Below, in pieces: positions 35,396 to 43,911 of a stretch of 64,000 bases of DNA. The notes under the pieces are model-generated. The model saw nothing but the letters and a program-made list of their open reading frames with translations. It ran no database searches and had not been told where the DNA came from. How positions within the stretch are numbered: the stretch's first letter is position 1; each line of letters begins with the position of its first letter. Source of the stretch: Kribbella kalugense (lineage in GTDB: Bacteria > Actinomycetota > Actinomycetes > Propionibacteriales > Kribbellaceae). The stretch lies in contig NZ_SODF01000001.1 of NCBI RefSeq assembly GCF_004365875.1, positions 682,001-746,000 of the forward strand. The letters run 5' to 3'. The position numbers and the translations under genes are program-made.

Positions 35396-36885
35396 CCGTC
35401 TGCACCCCGCTGTACGCCGAATGGCTCGCCCTCCGCGGCAAACTCACCACACCAGTAGTCCGCACCGGCCGATCGAAGGGCACGCCAATCCAAGGCCCGC
35501 TCCTCATCGCAGGACTCGCCGGCGCTCTCACCGATGACATCGCCCCAGGCGACCTGGTCGTCGCAAGCGAGATCCGCTACTCCGGACGGACTGTCCCGCG
35601 CGATGAAGGCGGTGGTCAGGCGGGGCGGGTGGTGGAGAGTTTTGCGGCTGGGTTGGTGGCGGGGGAGTTGCGGCGGCTTGGGTTGACTGTTCATGTCGGG
35701 CCGATTGTTACTACCGATCACGTCGTCGAGTCTGCGGCTGAGCGGGCCGCGTTGGCGGCGACTGGAGCCATTGCCGTTGACACCGAATCTGCTCTGCTGG
35801 CGGGCGACGACGGGCAGACGATTGTCGTCAGGGCGATTGTTGACAATCCGACGCAACCGCTCAAGCGACTGGGTATGCCTGCTCGTGGTCTCAAAGCACT
35901 CGCCCAACTCCGCCGAGCAGCCCCAGCTATCAACGCCTGGTCCGCCGCAACCGCCGAACGTGAGCTGCTTCTCGCCGGTCCCCGCTCCTTCTGTGCCGGC
36001 GTAGAACGCGCCATCGAAACCGTTGAGCGTGCCCTCGACCGCTTCGGCGCTCCGGTCTACGTCCGTCGTCAGATTGTCCACAATCGTCACGTCGTACAAG
36101 ATCTCGAGCGCCGCGGCGCAGTCTTCGTCGAGGAAGTAGACGCAGTCCCCGACGGCAGCCTCCTGGTACTCGCGGCTCACGGCGTCGCCCCCGCCGTACG
36201 CGCGCAAGCAGCAGAGCGCCACCTCCGCGTTATCGACGCCACCTGCCCCCTCGTCGCCAAGGTCCACCACGAGGTACGCCGGTACGCCGCGCGCGACCGC
36301 ACCGTCATACTCATCGGCCACCCCGATCACGAGGAAGTGGTCGGCACGATGGGTGAGGCGCCGGACCACGTGATCGTCGTCGCCGGCCCAACCGAGGCCG
36401 AGACCGTGCAGGTCCCCGACCCGACAAAGGTCGGCTACGCCATGCAGACCACGCTCGCCGTCGAAGAGGCCACCGAAACAGCCGCCGTACTGCGCAGACG
36501 CTTCCCGACGCTGACCGGTCCACGCAGAGACGACATCTGCTACGCGACCAGCAATCGTCAGGCCGGCGTTCGCGAGATCGCCGAACAGTCGGACCTGGTG
36601 ATCGTGCTGGGTTCGCAGAACTCCTCCAACTCCCGGCGGCTTGCCGAAGTCGCCGAGGCCGCAGGCACCCCCGCAGTACTCGTCGACGACGCGAGCGAGG
36701 TCGAGCTGGACCGGCTGGCCGGCGCCCGCCGGATCGGCATCACCGCAGGAGCGTCGGCGCCGCCGGCGCTCGTCGACGAGTTGGTCCGGTGCCTGTCCGG
36801 ACTGGGACCGGTGTCCGTCACCGAGAACGGGACGCTGACCGAGGACGTCCGCTTCGCGCTACCGAAAGAGGTGAGTCAGCCGTGA
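35392..36885 (+). CDS. HpnG-like nucleoside phosphorylase fused to IspH (HMBPP reductase)
   Basis: 497 residues made of two enzymes. Residues 1-180 resemble the MTA/SAH nucleosidase-phosphorylase fold (L-L-I-A-G-L-A-G-A-L, G-P-I-V-T-T-D-H near 103, A-V-D-T-E-S-A near 128, close to the family's D-M-E). That is the type of HpnG, which removes adenine from adenosylhopane to give ribosylhopane. Residues 190-497 are a complete IspH: iron-sulfur cysteines C201, C285 and C383, H-N-R-H-V-V, A-A-H-G-V-A-P, G-H-P-D-H-E-E-V and Q-T-T-L. IspH makes IPP and DMAPP in the MEP pathway. The reading frame is continuous with no internal stop, and the link is short. Overlaps join it to shc and hpnH. Confidence 0.87.
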   Translation: MTVCTPLYAEWLALRGKLTTPVVRTGRSKGTPIQGPLLIAGLAGALTDDIAPGDLVVASEIRYSGRTVPRDEGGGQAGRVVESFAAGLVAGELRRLGLTVHVGPIVTTDHVVESAAERAALAATGAIAVDTESALLAGDDGQTIVVRAIVDNPTQPLKRLGMPARGLKALAQLRRAAPAINAWSAATAERELLLAGPRSFCAGVERAIETVERALDRFGAPVYVRRQIVHNRHVVQDLERRGAVFVEEVDAVPDGSLLVLAAHGVAPAVRAQAAERHLRVIDATCPLVAKVHHEVRRYAARDRTVILIGHPDHEEVVGTMGEAPDHVIVVAGPTEAETVQVPDPTKVGYAMQTTLAVEEATETAAVLRRRFPTLTGPRRDDICYATSNRQAGVREIAEQSDLVIVLGSQNSSNSRRLAEVAEAAGTPAVLVDDASEVELDRLAGARRIGITAGASAPPALVDELVRCLSGLGPVSVTENGTLTEDVRFALPKEVSQP

Positions 36886-37883
36886 GCATGCCGCTACGGC
36901 AGTCCATCCGCCTTGGCGGATACCTGATGAAGCAGAAGGTCCGCCGCCGGGAGAAGTTCCCGATCCTGCTCGAACTCGAACCGCTGTACGCCTGCAACCT
37001 CAAATGCGCGGGCTGCGGCAAGATCCAGCAGACCCACGACTGGCTGAAGAAGCGGATGTCGGTCGAGCAGGCGGTCGCCGCGGTCGAGGAGTGTGGCGCG
37101 CCGATGGTGTCGATCGCCGGCGGCGAACCGCTGATGCACAAGGAGATCGACGAGATCGTCCGGCAGTTGCTTGCCCGGGGCAAGATCGTGTTCCTGTGCA
37201 CGAACGCCGTGCTGATGCCGAAGCACCTGCACAAGTTCGCGCCGCACAAGAACTTCGCCTGGATGGTGCACATCGACGGGCTGCGGGAGCGGCACGACCA
37301 GTCGGTGTGCAAGGACGGGGTGTTCGACGAGGCCGTTGCCGCGATCAAGCAGGCGCAGGCGGCCGGGTTCCGGGTGATGACCAACACGACGTTCTTCGAC
37401 ACCGACAGCCCGCAGGACGTGATCGACGTACTCGACTATCTGAACGACGACCTGGGTGTGGACAACATGCAGATCTCGCCCGGGTTCGCCTACGAGAAGG
37501 CGCCGGACCAGGAGCACTGGCTCGGCCCGGAGGAGACCCGGGCCCTGTTCCGGAAGGCGTTCGGGGACGGGCGGCGGAAGAAGTGGCGGCTGAATCACTC
37601 GCCGCTGTTCCTCGACTTCCTCGAGGGCAAGGTCGACTTCGACTGCACGGCGTGGGCGATCCCGCTGTACTCGCTGAAGGGCTGGCAGCGGCCCTGCTAC
37701 CTGATGGATGACGGGTACGTCGAGACCTACCAGCAGCTCCTGGATGAGACCGACTGGAGCAGCTACGGTCGCGGCAAGGATCCGCGCTGCGCCAACTGCA
37801 TGGCCCACTGCGGCTACGAACCCACCGCAGTGGTCGCCACCCTAGGCTCCCTCCGCCAGTCAATCCGAGCCGCCATCGGCTAG
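36882..37883 (+). CDS. hpnH: adenosylhopane synthase HpnH (radical SAM)
   Basis: 333 residues from GTG 36882, which overlaps the upstream stop (GTGA) and has GAGG at good distance; ATG 36888 is the alternative. The radical-SAM cluster motif C-N-L-K-C-A-G-C is at 38-45. I-A-G-G-E-P-L near 82 binds SAM. The conserved L-E-L-E-P-L-Y precedes the cluster. The enzyme adds a 5'-deoxyadenosyl group to diploptene, the first step of side-chain extension, and its product is the expected substrate of the HpnG-like half of the previous gene. Last gene of the operon; its end overlaps a convergent MFS gene by 4 nt. Confidence 0.94.
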   Translation: MSMPLRQSIRLGGYLMKQKVRRREKFPILLELEPLYACNLKCAGCGKIQQTHDWLKKRMSVEQAVAAVEECGAPMVSIAGGEPLMHKEIDEIVRQLLARGKIVFLCTNAVLMPKHLHKFAPHKNFAWMVHIDGLRERHDQSVCKDGVFDEAVAAIKQAQAAGFRVMTNTTFFDTDSPQDVIDVLDYLNDDLGVDNMQISPGFAYEKAPDQEHWLGPEETRALFRKAFGDGRRKKWRLNHSPLFLDFLEGKVDFDCTAWAIPLYSLKGWQRPCYLMDDGYVETYQQLLDETDWSSYGRGKDPRCANCMAHCGYEPTAVVATLGSLRQSIRAAIG

Positions 37884-39079
37884 CGGAGACGAGCTTCCCT
37901 GACGCTCAGGATGGTGAAGGCGGCGATCGAGAGCGTGGTGAGGGCGGCGGGGATGAAGAAGACGTGGGGGAGGCCGATCGCGGCGACGCCGATGCCGCCG
38001 ATGGTGCCGCCGATGGCCGAGCCCAGTGGGATCGCGCTGAGGAAGACCCCGGAGGCGGTGCCGACGCCTTCGGGGTAGAGGTGCTGGGCGATCGAGACGC
38101 CGAGCGCGCCGACGCACGCCCACAGACCGGCGGTCAGCGCCTGCCCGAGGAACAGACCGGCGACCGACGTACTGAGGGCGTACGCGAGGTTGCCGGCCAG
38201 ACCGAGTACGGCGCCGACCGTCATGGCTCGTATCGGGCCGAAGCGGTCGGCGAACCGGGCCACGACGGGTAGCAGGAGCAGTTCGAGCAGCGGCTGGATG
38301 CCGATCACGGCACCACGAACCGAGTCGGAGACGTGCAGCTGCTCGGCCATGTAGATCGGCAGGTAGCCGAACTTGATGGTGTCGCCGGTCATCGCCAGTA
38401 CGCAGACCGCGGTGAACACCAGCAACGGCATCATGTGGTCGATCTGCCGTCGTTCCGGTCTCTCAATGAGAGTCGGGTCGTCGAAGCGTTCGACCCGTTG
38501 CCCGCCGAGCGGGATCATCTGACCGAACACGCAGACCGCGGTCCCGACCAGCAGCGCTCGCAGCCCGAACGCCCCACCGAACCAGCTGCCGAACACCGGC
38601 CCAATGATCCAGCCCGCGGTGAACGCCATCCGGATCGTCGCGATGATCCGGTTCTCGACCCGGGTCGGGTGGCGACTCAGCTCGTCACGGCACGCGGCGA
38701 ACAGCGTGGCCATCGACCCACCGGCAACGCTGAGCGCCACGGCGCTGACGACGAACGGGATCCAGACCGCGTTCGCCGCCGCCATCGCCAGCCAGCCGAT
38801 GCCACCGACCATCGAACACAGCCGGAACCACAGCAGCCGGTCCTGGGTCCGGTCAGACCACCGCCCGACCAGGAATCCGGCCAGCGGCGCGGCCAGGTTC
38901 GTTACGTAGTACAGCCCGGCGACCGGCAACGGCGTACCGAGGTCGCGGACCAGAAAGAGCGTCAGCTGTGGGGTTGCTGCCGACATGCCGATCCCGGCGA
39001 TGAGTAACGACAGGAACGCCGAGCGGTAGAACCGCGACCGGAGCACGATGCCCAGGGCCGACTCCGACCGATCCAGCAT
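37880..39079 (-). CDS. MFS transporter, sugar-efflux (SET) type
   Basis: 399 residues with about 12 hydrophobic segments. The motif G-R-W-S-D-R-T-Q-D-R after helix 2 and the T-P-Q-L-T-L-F region near the N-terminus fit SetA/SetB-like sugar efflux carriers of the major facilitator superfamily. GTG 39091 opens the frame, but the bases GGAGG just after it form the ribosome site of ATG 39079, which I take as the start. It converges on hpnH with a 4-nt overlap and is not part of the hopanoid operon. The substrate is unproven. Confidence 0.85.
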   Translation of the reverse strand: MLDRSESALGIVLRSRFYRSAFLSLLIAGIGMSAATPQLTLFLVRDLGTPLPVAGLYYVTNLAAPLAGFLVGRWSDRTQDRLLWFRLCSMVGGIGWLAMAAANAVWIPFVVSAVALSVAGGSMATLFAACRDELSRHPTRVENRIIATIRMAFTAGWIIGPVFGSWFGGAFGLRALLVGTAVCVFGQMIPLGGQRVERFDDPTLIERPERRQIDHMMPLLVFTAVCVLAMTGDTIKFGYLPIYMAEQLHVSDSVRGAVIGIQPLLELLLLPVVARFADRFGPIRAMTVGAVLGLAGNLAYALSTSVAGLFLGQALTAGLWACVGALGVSIAQHLYPEGVGTASGVFLSAIPLGSAIGGTIGGIGVAAIGLPHVFFIPAALTTLSIAAFTILSVREARLR

Positions 39080-39171
39080 CCACCCCTCCACGGAAAGCGC
39101 CTGCCGAGAACGATAGGCGCTTCCTCCGCCGGGCGCCGGATTGTGTCAGTCCTCGAACATAGGCTCTGGTC

Positions 39172-39738
39172 ATGGACCTGCTTGCGATGCCCTCAGCCGC
39201 CTCGTGGACGCACGTTGGGGTGCGGGTCGGTTTCGAGGTGCTGTTCGTCGATCACCACCGGCTGCGCGGCCGTACGTCGGCTCGCGAGGGAGCCTCGACC
39301 TGGTACGTCGGTTATCAGATCGACGTCGACGCGGATTGGCGGACGAGGTCCGTGCATGCGGTGAACTCGACAGCGTCGGGGGATCGGGAGGTCGTGCTTG
39401 AGCGGACGGCAGATCGCTGGACTGTAGACGGGGTGGCGCGGCCCGACCTCGACGGGTGTCGGGACGTGGACTTCGAGTCGTCGGCGGTGACGAACACGTT
39501 GCCGGTCCACCGGCTTCCGTTTGTCCTCGGCGAGACCTTCGAGGTTCCGGCCGCGTTCGTCCAGGCGGATGACCTGAGCGTGATCCGGATCGAGCAGCGG
39601 TACGCGTTGCTGAGCTCCGACGAGCAGCACCACGTGTTCCGCTACGAGTCCGCGACGTTCGACTTCGAATGCGACCTGATGTACGACGCCTCGGGCCTCG
39701 TGCTGGACTACCCAGGCATCGCGATCCGCGACCGTTAG
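39172..39738 (+). CDS. putative glycolipid-binding domain protein (PF06475-like)
   Basis: 188 residues, all beta-strand in character, with no signal peptide. The order of motifs matches the putative glycolipid-binding family: V-G-Y-Q-I-D-V-D-A-D-W near 45, R-W-T-V-D-G near 82, the D-V-D-F-E-S then V-T-N-T-L-P-V-H-R-L-P near 100-116, and G-L-V-L-D-Y-P near 176. The family name comes from an old annotation and the biochemical role is not established. It converges with the GH92 gene with a 4-nt overlap. Confidence 0.78.
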   Translation: MDLLAMPSAASWTHVGVRVGFEVLFVDHHRLRGRTSAREGASTWYVGYQIDVDADWRTRSVHAVNSTASGDREVVLERTADRWTVDGVARPDLDGCRDVDFESSAVTNTLPVHRLPFVLGETFEVPAAFVQADDLSVIRIEQRYALLSSDEQHHVFRYESATFDFECDLMYDASGLVLDYPGIAIRDR

Positions 39739-42077
39739 TGGTCGATCGGCGCCGTTCCCCAACTGGACGGCGTGGCGCCCATCCCGACGGTGATCCGTCC
39801 ACCGCGGTTGACGAACGACTCGGGCAGCCACGACTCGGCCCGCGGCCGACCGTTCAGAGTGAGCGATTGGACGTACTGGTTCGCGTCCGAGGTGGACGGC
39901 GCCTCGACGGTCAGTCGTACGCCGTTGCTCCGCCGTACCTCGACCTTCGGGAACAGCGGACTGCCGACCAGCAGTTCCGCCCGTCCCTGGGTCTGCGGGA
40001 ACAGGCCGATGGACGCGAAGATGTACCAGGCGGACAGCGTGCCCAGATCATCGTTCCCCGGCAGCCCGGACGGACCAGTTCCGTACACGGTGTCCACGAT
40101 CTCCCGAGTCGTCTCCTGCGTCTTCGACGGCGCACCGAGCCCGTTGTAGAGCCACGGAGCGTGCAGCCCCGGCTCGTTGGTCGGGTCGTACCGCAGCGGA
40201 CTGCCGCCCTTGACCGCCCAGTTGCCGTCGGCATCATGGAAGAACGTGTCGAGCCGCTGCACCGCGGCCGCATCCCCACCCATCAACGAGGCGAGACCCG
40301 ACACGTCTTGCGGAACCATCCAGGTGTACGTCGACGTGGTGCCCTGAGCGAATCCGACATCGGTCGACGGGCTGAATCCGTCCTGCCAGCTGCCGTCCGC
40401 CTTCCGCGCCCGCTGGTATCCAACGGCCGGGTCGAAGGTGTTCTTCCACCAGCTACCGCGGTCCTTCAGATCGGTGACATCGGCACCGATCCGCGTACCC
40501 CACTGAGCGAGCGAGTAGTCCGCCAGAGAGTTCTCCAGCGTCTCGGCGGCGCCGCCCCAGCAGTGGCAGGCGTCCTGCGGCGCGTAGTGCTTGGCGAGGT
40601 AGGTGTTCAGCGCCGGTCGTTGCCCGGTGCATTGTCCTGGGCAACCACCGTCGTTCTCGGCGTCGGGGTTCTGGACCCGGGCCTGATGAGCGAGCGAGTC
40701 GAACGCGCCGCGAACGTCGAAGTTCCGTACGCCCATCGCGGCGAACGTCGCCAGCGTCGGCGCGGCCGGGTCGCCGGTCATCACATGAGTGTCGCCGTTG
40801 TTGTGGAGCCAACGGTCCCAGATCCCGTTGTTTTGCTGGGCAAACTGGTACATCGACTGCGCAAAGTCACCCGCGACATCGGGCTTGAGCAGCGCGAGCA
40901 GCTGGATGTGGGCGCGGTACTGGTCCCAGCCGGAGAACGTTCCGTACTGCGCTCGCTGCCCGGGTGCGAGTCGATGGATCTTCTGATCGGAGCCCAGGTA
41001 GCGTCCGTCGACGTCGTTGAACACGTTCGGCTGCAGCAGCGTGTGATAGAGCGCGGTGTAGAAGGTGGTGCGCTGGGCGTCGGTCCCGCCGGTGACGCGG
41101 ATCACGTTCAGCTCGCGCTGCCAGTCGGCGTACCCGTCGCTGGCGACCTTGTCGACGGTTGCGTTCGGCTTGAGTTCGGCGCGCAGGTTCTGCTCGGCGC
41201 CGGCCAGGCTGACGTACGAGATGCCGAGCCGCATCCGGACCGCGGCGCCTGGCGCGAACGTCACGTAGCCACCGGAGCCGCGACCGGCACGGTCCGCGCC
41301 GGTGGCGTAGCCCTCGCCGCCGGTGGCGTGGGTGCTCCCGGGCGTCAGGGTGCTGTCCTTCCAGGTGCCGTTGGCAACGATCGGCTGGTCGAAGGACGCG
41401 GTGAAGTACAGCCGGTAGTAGGTCTTGCGGTTGTTCGTGCCGCCGTTCGCCCGCCGCCCGCAGAACGCACCGGTCAGCACTGACCCGGTCACCTTGCGGT
41501 GGCTCGCGTCGATGGTCACCTCGGCGTCCTCGCTGCCGTTGAGCGAGTTCGACGTACGGAACAGCAGGTTGGCGGCCTGATCACTCGGGAACGTGAATTC
41601 GCCGACGCCGGCGCGGGTCGTCACGGCGAGATCGGTCTTGACGCCCGAGTCGAGCGTCACGGTGTAGCGGCCGGGGCGGGCGGTCTCGTTCTCGTGCTTG
41701 AAGTTCGTGGCGTACTTCGCGTCCGTGGTGTCGGCGGTCGGCGAGGAGTCGACGGCCCCGGTGATCGGCATGATCGGGATATCGCCCGCAGCTCCCGGGT
41801 TGCAGCCGGCACCACTGAGGTGGGTGAGGCTGAAGCCGCGGACCCGGGTCGTGTCGTACTGGTACCCGTTCGCGGCACCCGTACTGGTCTGGTCGCCCCG
41901 GGTACTGGTCGGACTCCACGAGATCATCCCGAACGGCCGCACCGCCCCCGGCCAGGTCGTCCCGTCCCGCGCGGACCCGATCATCGGGTCGACGTACGAC
42001 GCCGGATCTAGGGAAGCATGCGCCGGTACTGCGGGGACCAGCAGAGCAACCGTGAGACCAAGAGCGACCAAGCGCAT
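39735..42077 (-). CDS. secreted GH92 alpha-mannosidase
   Basis: 780 residues with a clear signal peptide (hydrophobic run ending A-H-A near residue 21). The GH92 hallmarks are visible: Y-V-D-P-M-I-G near 28, W-P-G-A-V-R-P-F-G-M near 41, H-L-S-G-A-G-C-N-P-G-A-A-G-D-I near 85-100, and the G-N-D-D-L-G-T-L-S-A-W near 690. GH92 enzymes are calcium-dependent exo-alpha-mannosidases that trim alpha-1,2, 1,3, 1,4 or 1,6 linkages from N-glycans and yeast-type mannan. It is the last gene of a minus-strand run DUF1996-DUF305-GH92, 36 nt after DUF305, and probably under the LacI-operator promoter at 43742-43788. Confidence 0.93.
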   Translation of the reverse strand: MRLVALGLTVALLVPAVPAHASLDPASYVDPMIGSARDGTTWPGAVRPFGMISWSPTSTRGDQTSTGAANGYQYDTTRVRGFSLTHLSGAGCNPGAAGDIPIMPITGAVDSSPTADTTDAKYATNFKHENETARPGRYTVTLDSGVKTDLAVTTRAGVGEFTFPSDQAANLLFRTSNSLNGSEDAEVTIDASHRKVTGSVLTGAFCGRRANGGTNNRKTYYRLYFTASFDQPIVANGTWKDSTLTPGSTHATGGEGYATGADRAGRGSGGYVTFAPGAAVRMRLGISYVSLAGAEQNLRAELKPNATVDKVASDGYADWQRELNVIRVTGGTDAQRTTFYTALYHTLLQPNVFNDVDGRYLGSDQKIHRLAPGQRAQYGTFSGWDQYRAHIQLLALLKPDVAGDFAQSMYQFAQQNNGIWDRWLHNNGDTHVMTGDPAAPTLATFAAMGVRNFDVRGAFDSLAHQARVQNPDAENDGGCPGQCTGQRPALNTYLAKHYAPQDACHCWGGAAETLENSLADYSLAQWGTRIGADVTDLKDRGSWWKNTFDPAVGYQRARKADGSWQDGFSPSTDVGFAQGTTSTYTWMVPQDVSGLASLMGGDAAAVQRLDTFFHDADGNWAVKGGSPLRYDPTNEPGLHAPWLYNGLGAPSKTQETTREIVDTVYGTGPSGLPGNDDLGTLSAWYIFASIGLFPQTQGRAELLVGSPLFPKVEVRRSNGVRLTVEAPSTSDANQYVQSLTLNGRPRAESWLPESFVNRGGRITVGMGATPSSWGTAPIDH

Positions 42078-42113
42078 GCGACAGCCTTCCGTGGGCGGAG
42101 ACGGAACTGGCTA

Positions 42114-42680
42114 TCACGATAAAGGAGTTTGGTGACCAACGCCTGATGTGCGGACGAACACGAGTTGTTGGGTGCGAGCCTTCTCGATCCGGGTGGCGAG
42201 CGTTTTGAGGGCGGGGGAATGACCGGCGGCCTTGACACTGCGGGTGACCAGCGCGGACTGACTGAGATGGTCCTGGATCTCCGAGGCCAGGACCTTGTCG
42301 AAGGCAGCGCCCCTGAGATTGCCGATGGCAACCACCTCGTCGGCGGTCATCATGCCCGGCATGTCGTGACCCTCGTGCAGGTTGCTGGTAGGCAGTCCGG
42401 CTTGGGTGCGAAGGGCAACGAGCTGCTGGAGTTCTGTCCGGTGACCGGGAGCGAGTTGCGCGGCGAGTCGGCGTACGGCGGGGTTGGTGGAGTGGGTCGG
42501 GGCGAGGTCGAGGATCTGCAGGAACTGTTGGTCCATCGGGATCATCAGCTCGAGCCAGGCGGCGTCGGTGGGGTTGTAGGCGGGGTTGACGGTGGCTGTT
42601 GGTGGGGGCGGCTGGGTGGCGGGGGCCGCGCAGGCGGTCAGGACGCCGAGGAGGAGCAGGGCGGTGAGCCGGAGAGGCAT
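42114..42680 (-). CDS. DUF305-like lipoprotein lacking the usual histidine pairs
   Basis: 188 residues. The signal ends in a lipobox, L-T-A-C, near residue 18, so it should be a lipid-anchored exported protein. The helical DUF305 layout is present, with H-E-G-H-D-M-P-G-M-M between the two halves. However, the usual M-x-x-H-H of each half is replaced: the first reads M-I-P-M-D-Q-Q and the second E-I-Q-D-H-L-S-Q-S. DUF305 proteins are thought to bind metal through those histidines, so this copy may have lost that role or use the central H-E-G-H-D-M. It lies between DUF1996 and GH92 genes on the same strand. Confidence 0.8.
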   Translation of the reverse strand: MPLRLTALLLLGVLTACAAPATQPPPPTATVNPAYNPTDAAWLELMIPMDQQFLQILDLAPTHSTNPAVRRLAAQLAPGHRTELQQLVALRTQAGLPTSNLHEGHDMPGMMTADEVVAIGNLRGAAFDKVLASEIQDHLSQSALVTRSVKAAGHSPALKTLATRIEKARTQQLVFVRTSGVGHQTPLS

Positions 42681-42741
42681 GAGAGTTCCCAGGGATCGAC
42701 CTGCGGTGCCGGGGTCTGCCCACGCCCGGCACCGCAGGAGG

Positions 42742-43671
42742 TTAGGGCCGGCCGGGGAGGCGGTAGTTGTCGCCGAGGGCCTGGCCGCGGTCGGGCTTGT
42801 ACAGGTCGAACCCGCGCGAGTCGCACTGCAGACCACCGTTGATGCAGTGGCTCACCAGGGCAGCGAGAGTTGGCGGGTCCCAGGCGTTGAAGAAGTCGTA
42901 GTGCCAGGAGAATCCGCGACCGCTGGCCAGCCGGATCCCGGCCAGGTCACCGTCGGCCGGGAACGCGATCTTGAACTCAAGCATCGGCACGGGGACCGGA
43001 TGCGTCGAGGGGCAGACGCCGTTGACCGGGTACGCCATGTGGCTCTTGTGGTCGGCGGAGTCGAGGTCGTGGCCGTTCCAGCAACTCGGTGCCTGGTAGC
43101 GGATGTTGAGTTGAGTACCTGCGGGACAGCTGACCGGGAAGTCCCAGTTGTGGAAGCTGTCTCCACACTCCCAGCCCTCGACGGCGCCCGGTGCGGTCCG
43201 GAACGCGTCCTCGGTGGCAGCCGGGCTGCCGACGACGAACCGGATGCCCTGCGGGAACGGCTGGACCGCCTGGTAGTCGAGGATGCCGGACTTGTAGTAG
43301 ATGGTCTGTGCCCAGGTCTGGATCACCGGCTGGTCGCCGCGGAACATCGTCGGCCACCAGTAAGCGGACAGGTCGTCGGGGTTGAGGCACGTGGTCGAGT
43401 AGGCGCCGGCAGCGTTCAGGCTGTCGAGCGTCGTGGCCGCGTTCGTCGTCGTGTTGCCGACGAAGCTGTGTTCGTGGGAAGCGCCCGGCATGTTCGGGAA
43501 CACGATCGGGTCGTCGGTTGCGCGGTGGTGGACCGTGCAGTTGACCTGGAACTCGTGATGCGTGACCAGGTCGTCGGCCTGCGCGGACGAGCCGGTCAGG
43601 GCGGTCAGCAGGGCGGCGATCACGCCGGCGGCGGCGCCACCGGCATACAGGACTTTCTTTCTGGGGAACAC
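42742..43671 (-). CDS. secreted DUF1996 domain protein
   Basis: 309 residues from GTG 43671, which has GGAGGAG just upstream; the frame is open further but that part crosses the operator. After R-K-K a hydrophobic segment ends S-S-A-Q-A near residue 31, a signal peptide. The DUF1996 domain follows at once with N-C-T-V-H-H, P-G-A-S-H-E-H-S-F-V-G-N near 60-71, W-W-P-T-M near 107 and C-P-x-x-H-P-V-P near 238. The domain is frequent in fungi and some actinomycetes, and its function is unknown. It heads the minus-strand operon with DUF305 and an alpha-mannosidase, which hints at extracellular glycan work. Confidence 0.85.
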   Translation of the reverse strand: MFPRKKVLYAGGAAAGVIAALLTALTGSSAQADDLVTHHEFQVNCTVHHRATDDPIVFPNMPGASHEHSFVGNTTTNAATTLDSLNAAGAYSTTCLNPDDLSAYWWPTMFRGDQPVIQTWAQTIYYKSGILDYQAVQPFPQGIRFVVGSPAATEDAFRTAPGAVEGWECGDSFHNWDFPVSCPAGTQLNIRYQAPSCWNGHDLDSADHKSHMAYPVNGVCPSTHPVPVPMLEFKIAFPADGDLAGIRLASGRGFSWHYDFFNAWDPPTLAALVSHCINGGLQCDSRGFDLYKPDRGQALGDNYRLPGRP

Positions 43672-43741
43672 GGAACTCCTCCGGTCGGGGGGATTCCGCG
43701 GGGGCGGTGGATCGGGCAGCCCGCGGGTGGACGAATCGCGG

Positions 43742-43788
43742 GAGAGCGCTCTCTGAAACACCTTGTTCCGGCCGTCGAGTGGTGTCAA
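43742..43788 (-). promoter_or_regulatory. promoter with LacI-type operator for the DUF1996-DUF305-GH92 run
   Basis: On the minus strand TTGACA (43788-43783) and CAAGGT (43765-43760) are 17 nt apart, followed six bases later by the perfect palindrome GAGAGCGCTCTC (43742-43753). The operator would cover the transcription start, the usual place for repression. The same layout recurs at two plus-strand promoters nearby. Confidence 0.7.
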
Positions 43789-43797
43789 CCCTCCGCC

Positions 43798-43809
43798 GGT
43801 TCCGGAACC
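43798..43809. promoter_or_regulatory. GGTTCCGGAACC palindrome between divergent promoters
   Basis: A perfect 12-bp palindrome lies in the divergent region, centred 26.5 bp upstream of the TTGACA at 43830. A ten-base version, GTTCCGGAAC, lies at exactly the same distance upstream of the TTGACA at 47137. It is a candidate site for a second regulator. Confidence 0.5.
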
Positions 43810-43829
43810 AGCTGAGCGTGATCGAGGCA

Positions 43830-43883
43830 TTGACAACCGGTGATGAGGTCGGGAACATCGGAGCCGCGAGAGAGCGCTCTCTC
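43830..43883 (+). promoter_or_regulatory. promoter with LacI-type operator for the glycosidase-lacI operon
   Basis: TTGACA at 43830-43835 and GAACAT at 43853-43858 are separated by 17 nt. The perfect 16-bp palindrome GAGAGAGCGCTCTCTC follows at 43868-43883, over or just after the expected start of transcription. This is the longest of the three operator copies. The regulator gene is the second gene of the transcript, so autoregulation is expected. Confidence 0.72.
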
Positions 43884-43911
43884 ATCTCTCTCCCGAAGGA
43901 GTTCCGCCCCG

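Noticed and set aside
43672..43836. Longer N-terminus for the DUF1996 protein
   Set aside because: It would place the promoter and operator inside the coding region. GTG 43671 has a strong ribosome site and leads directly into a signal peptide.
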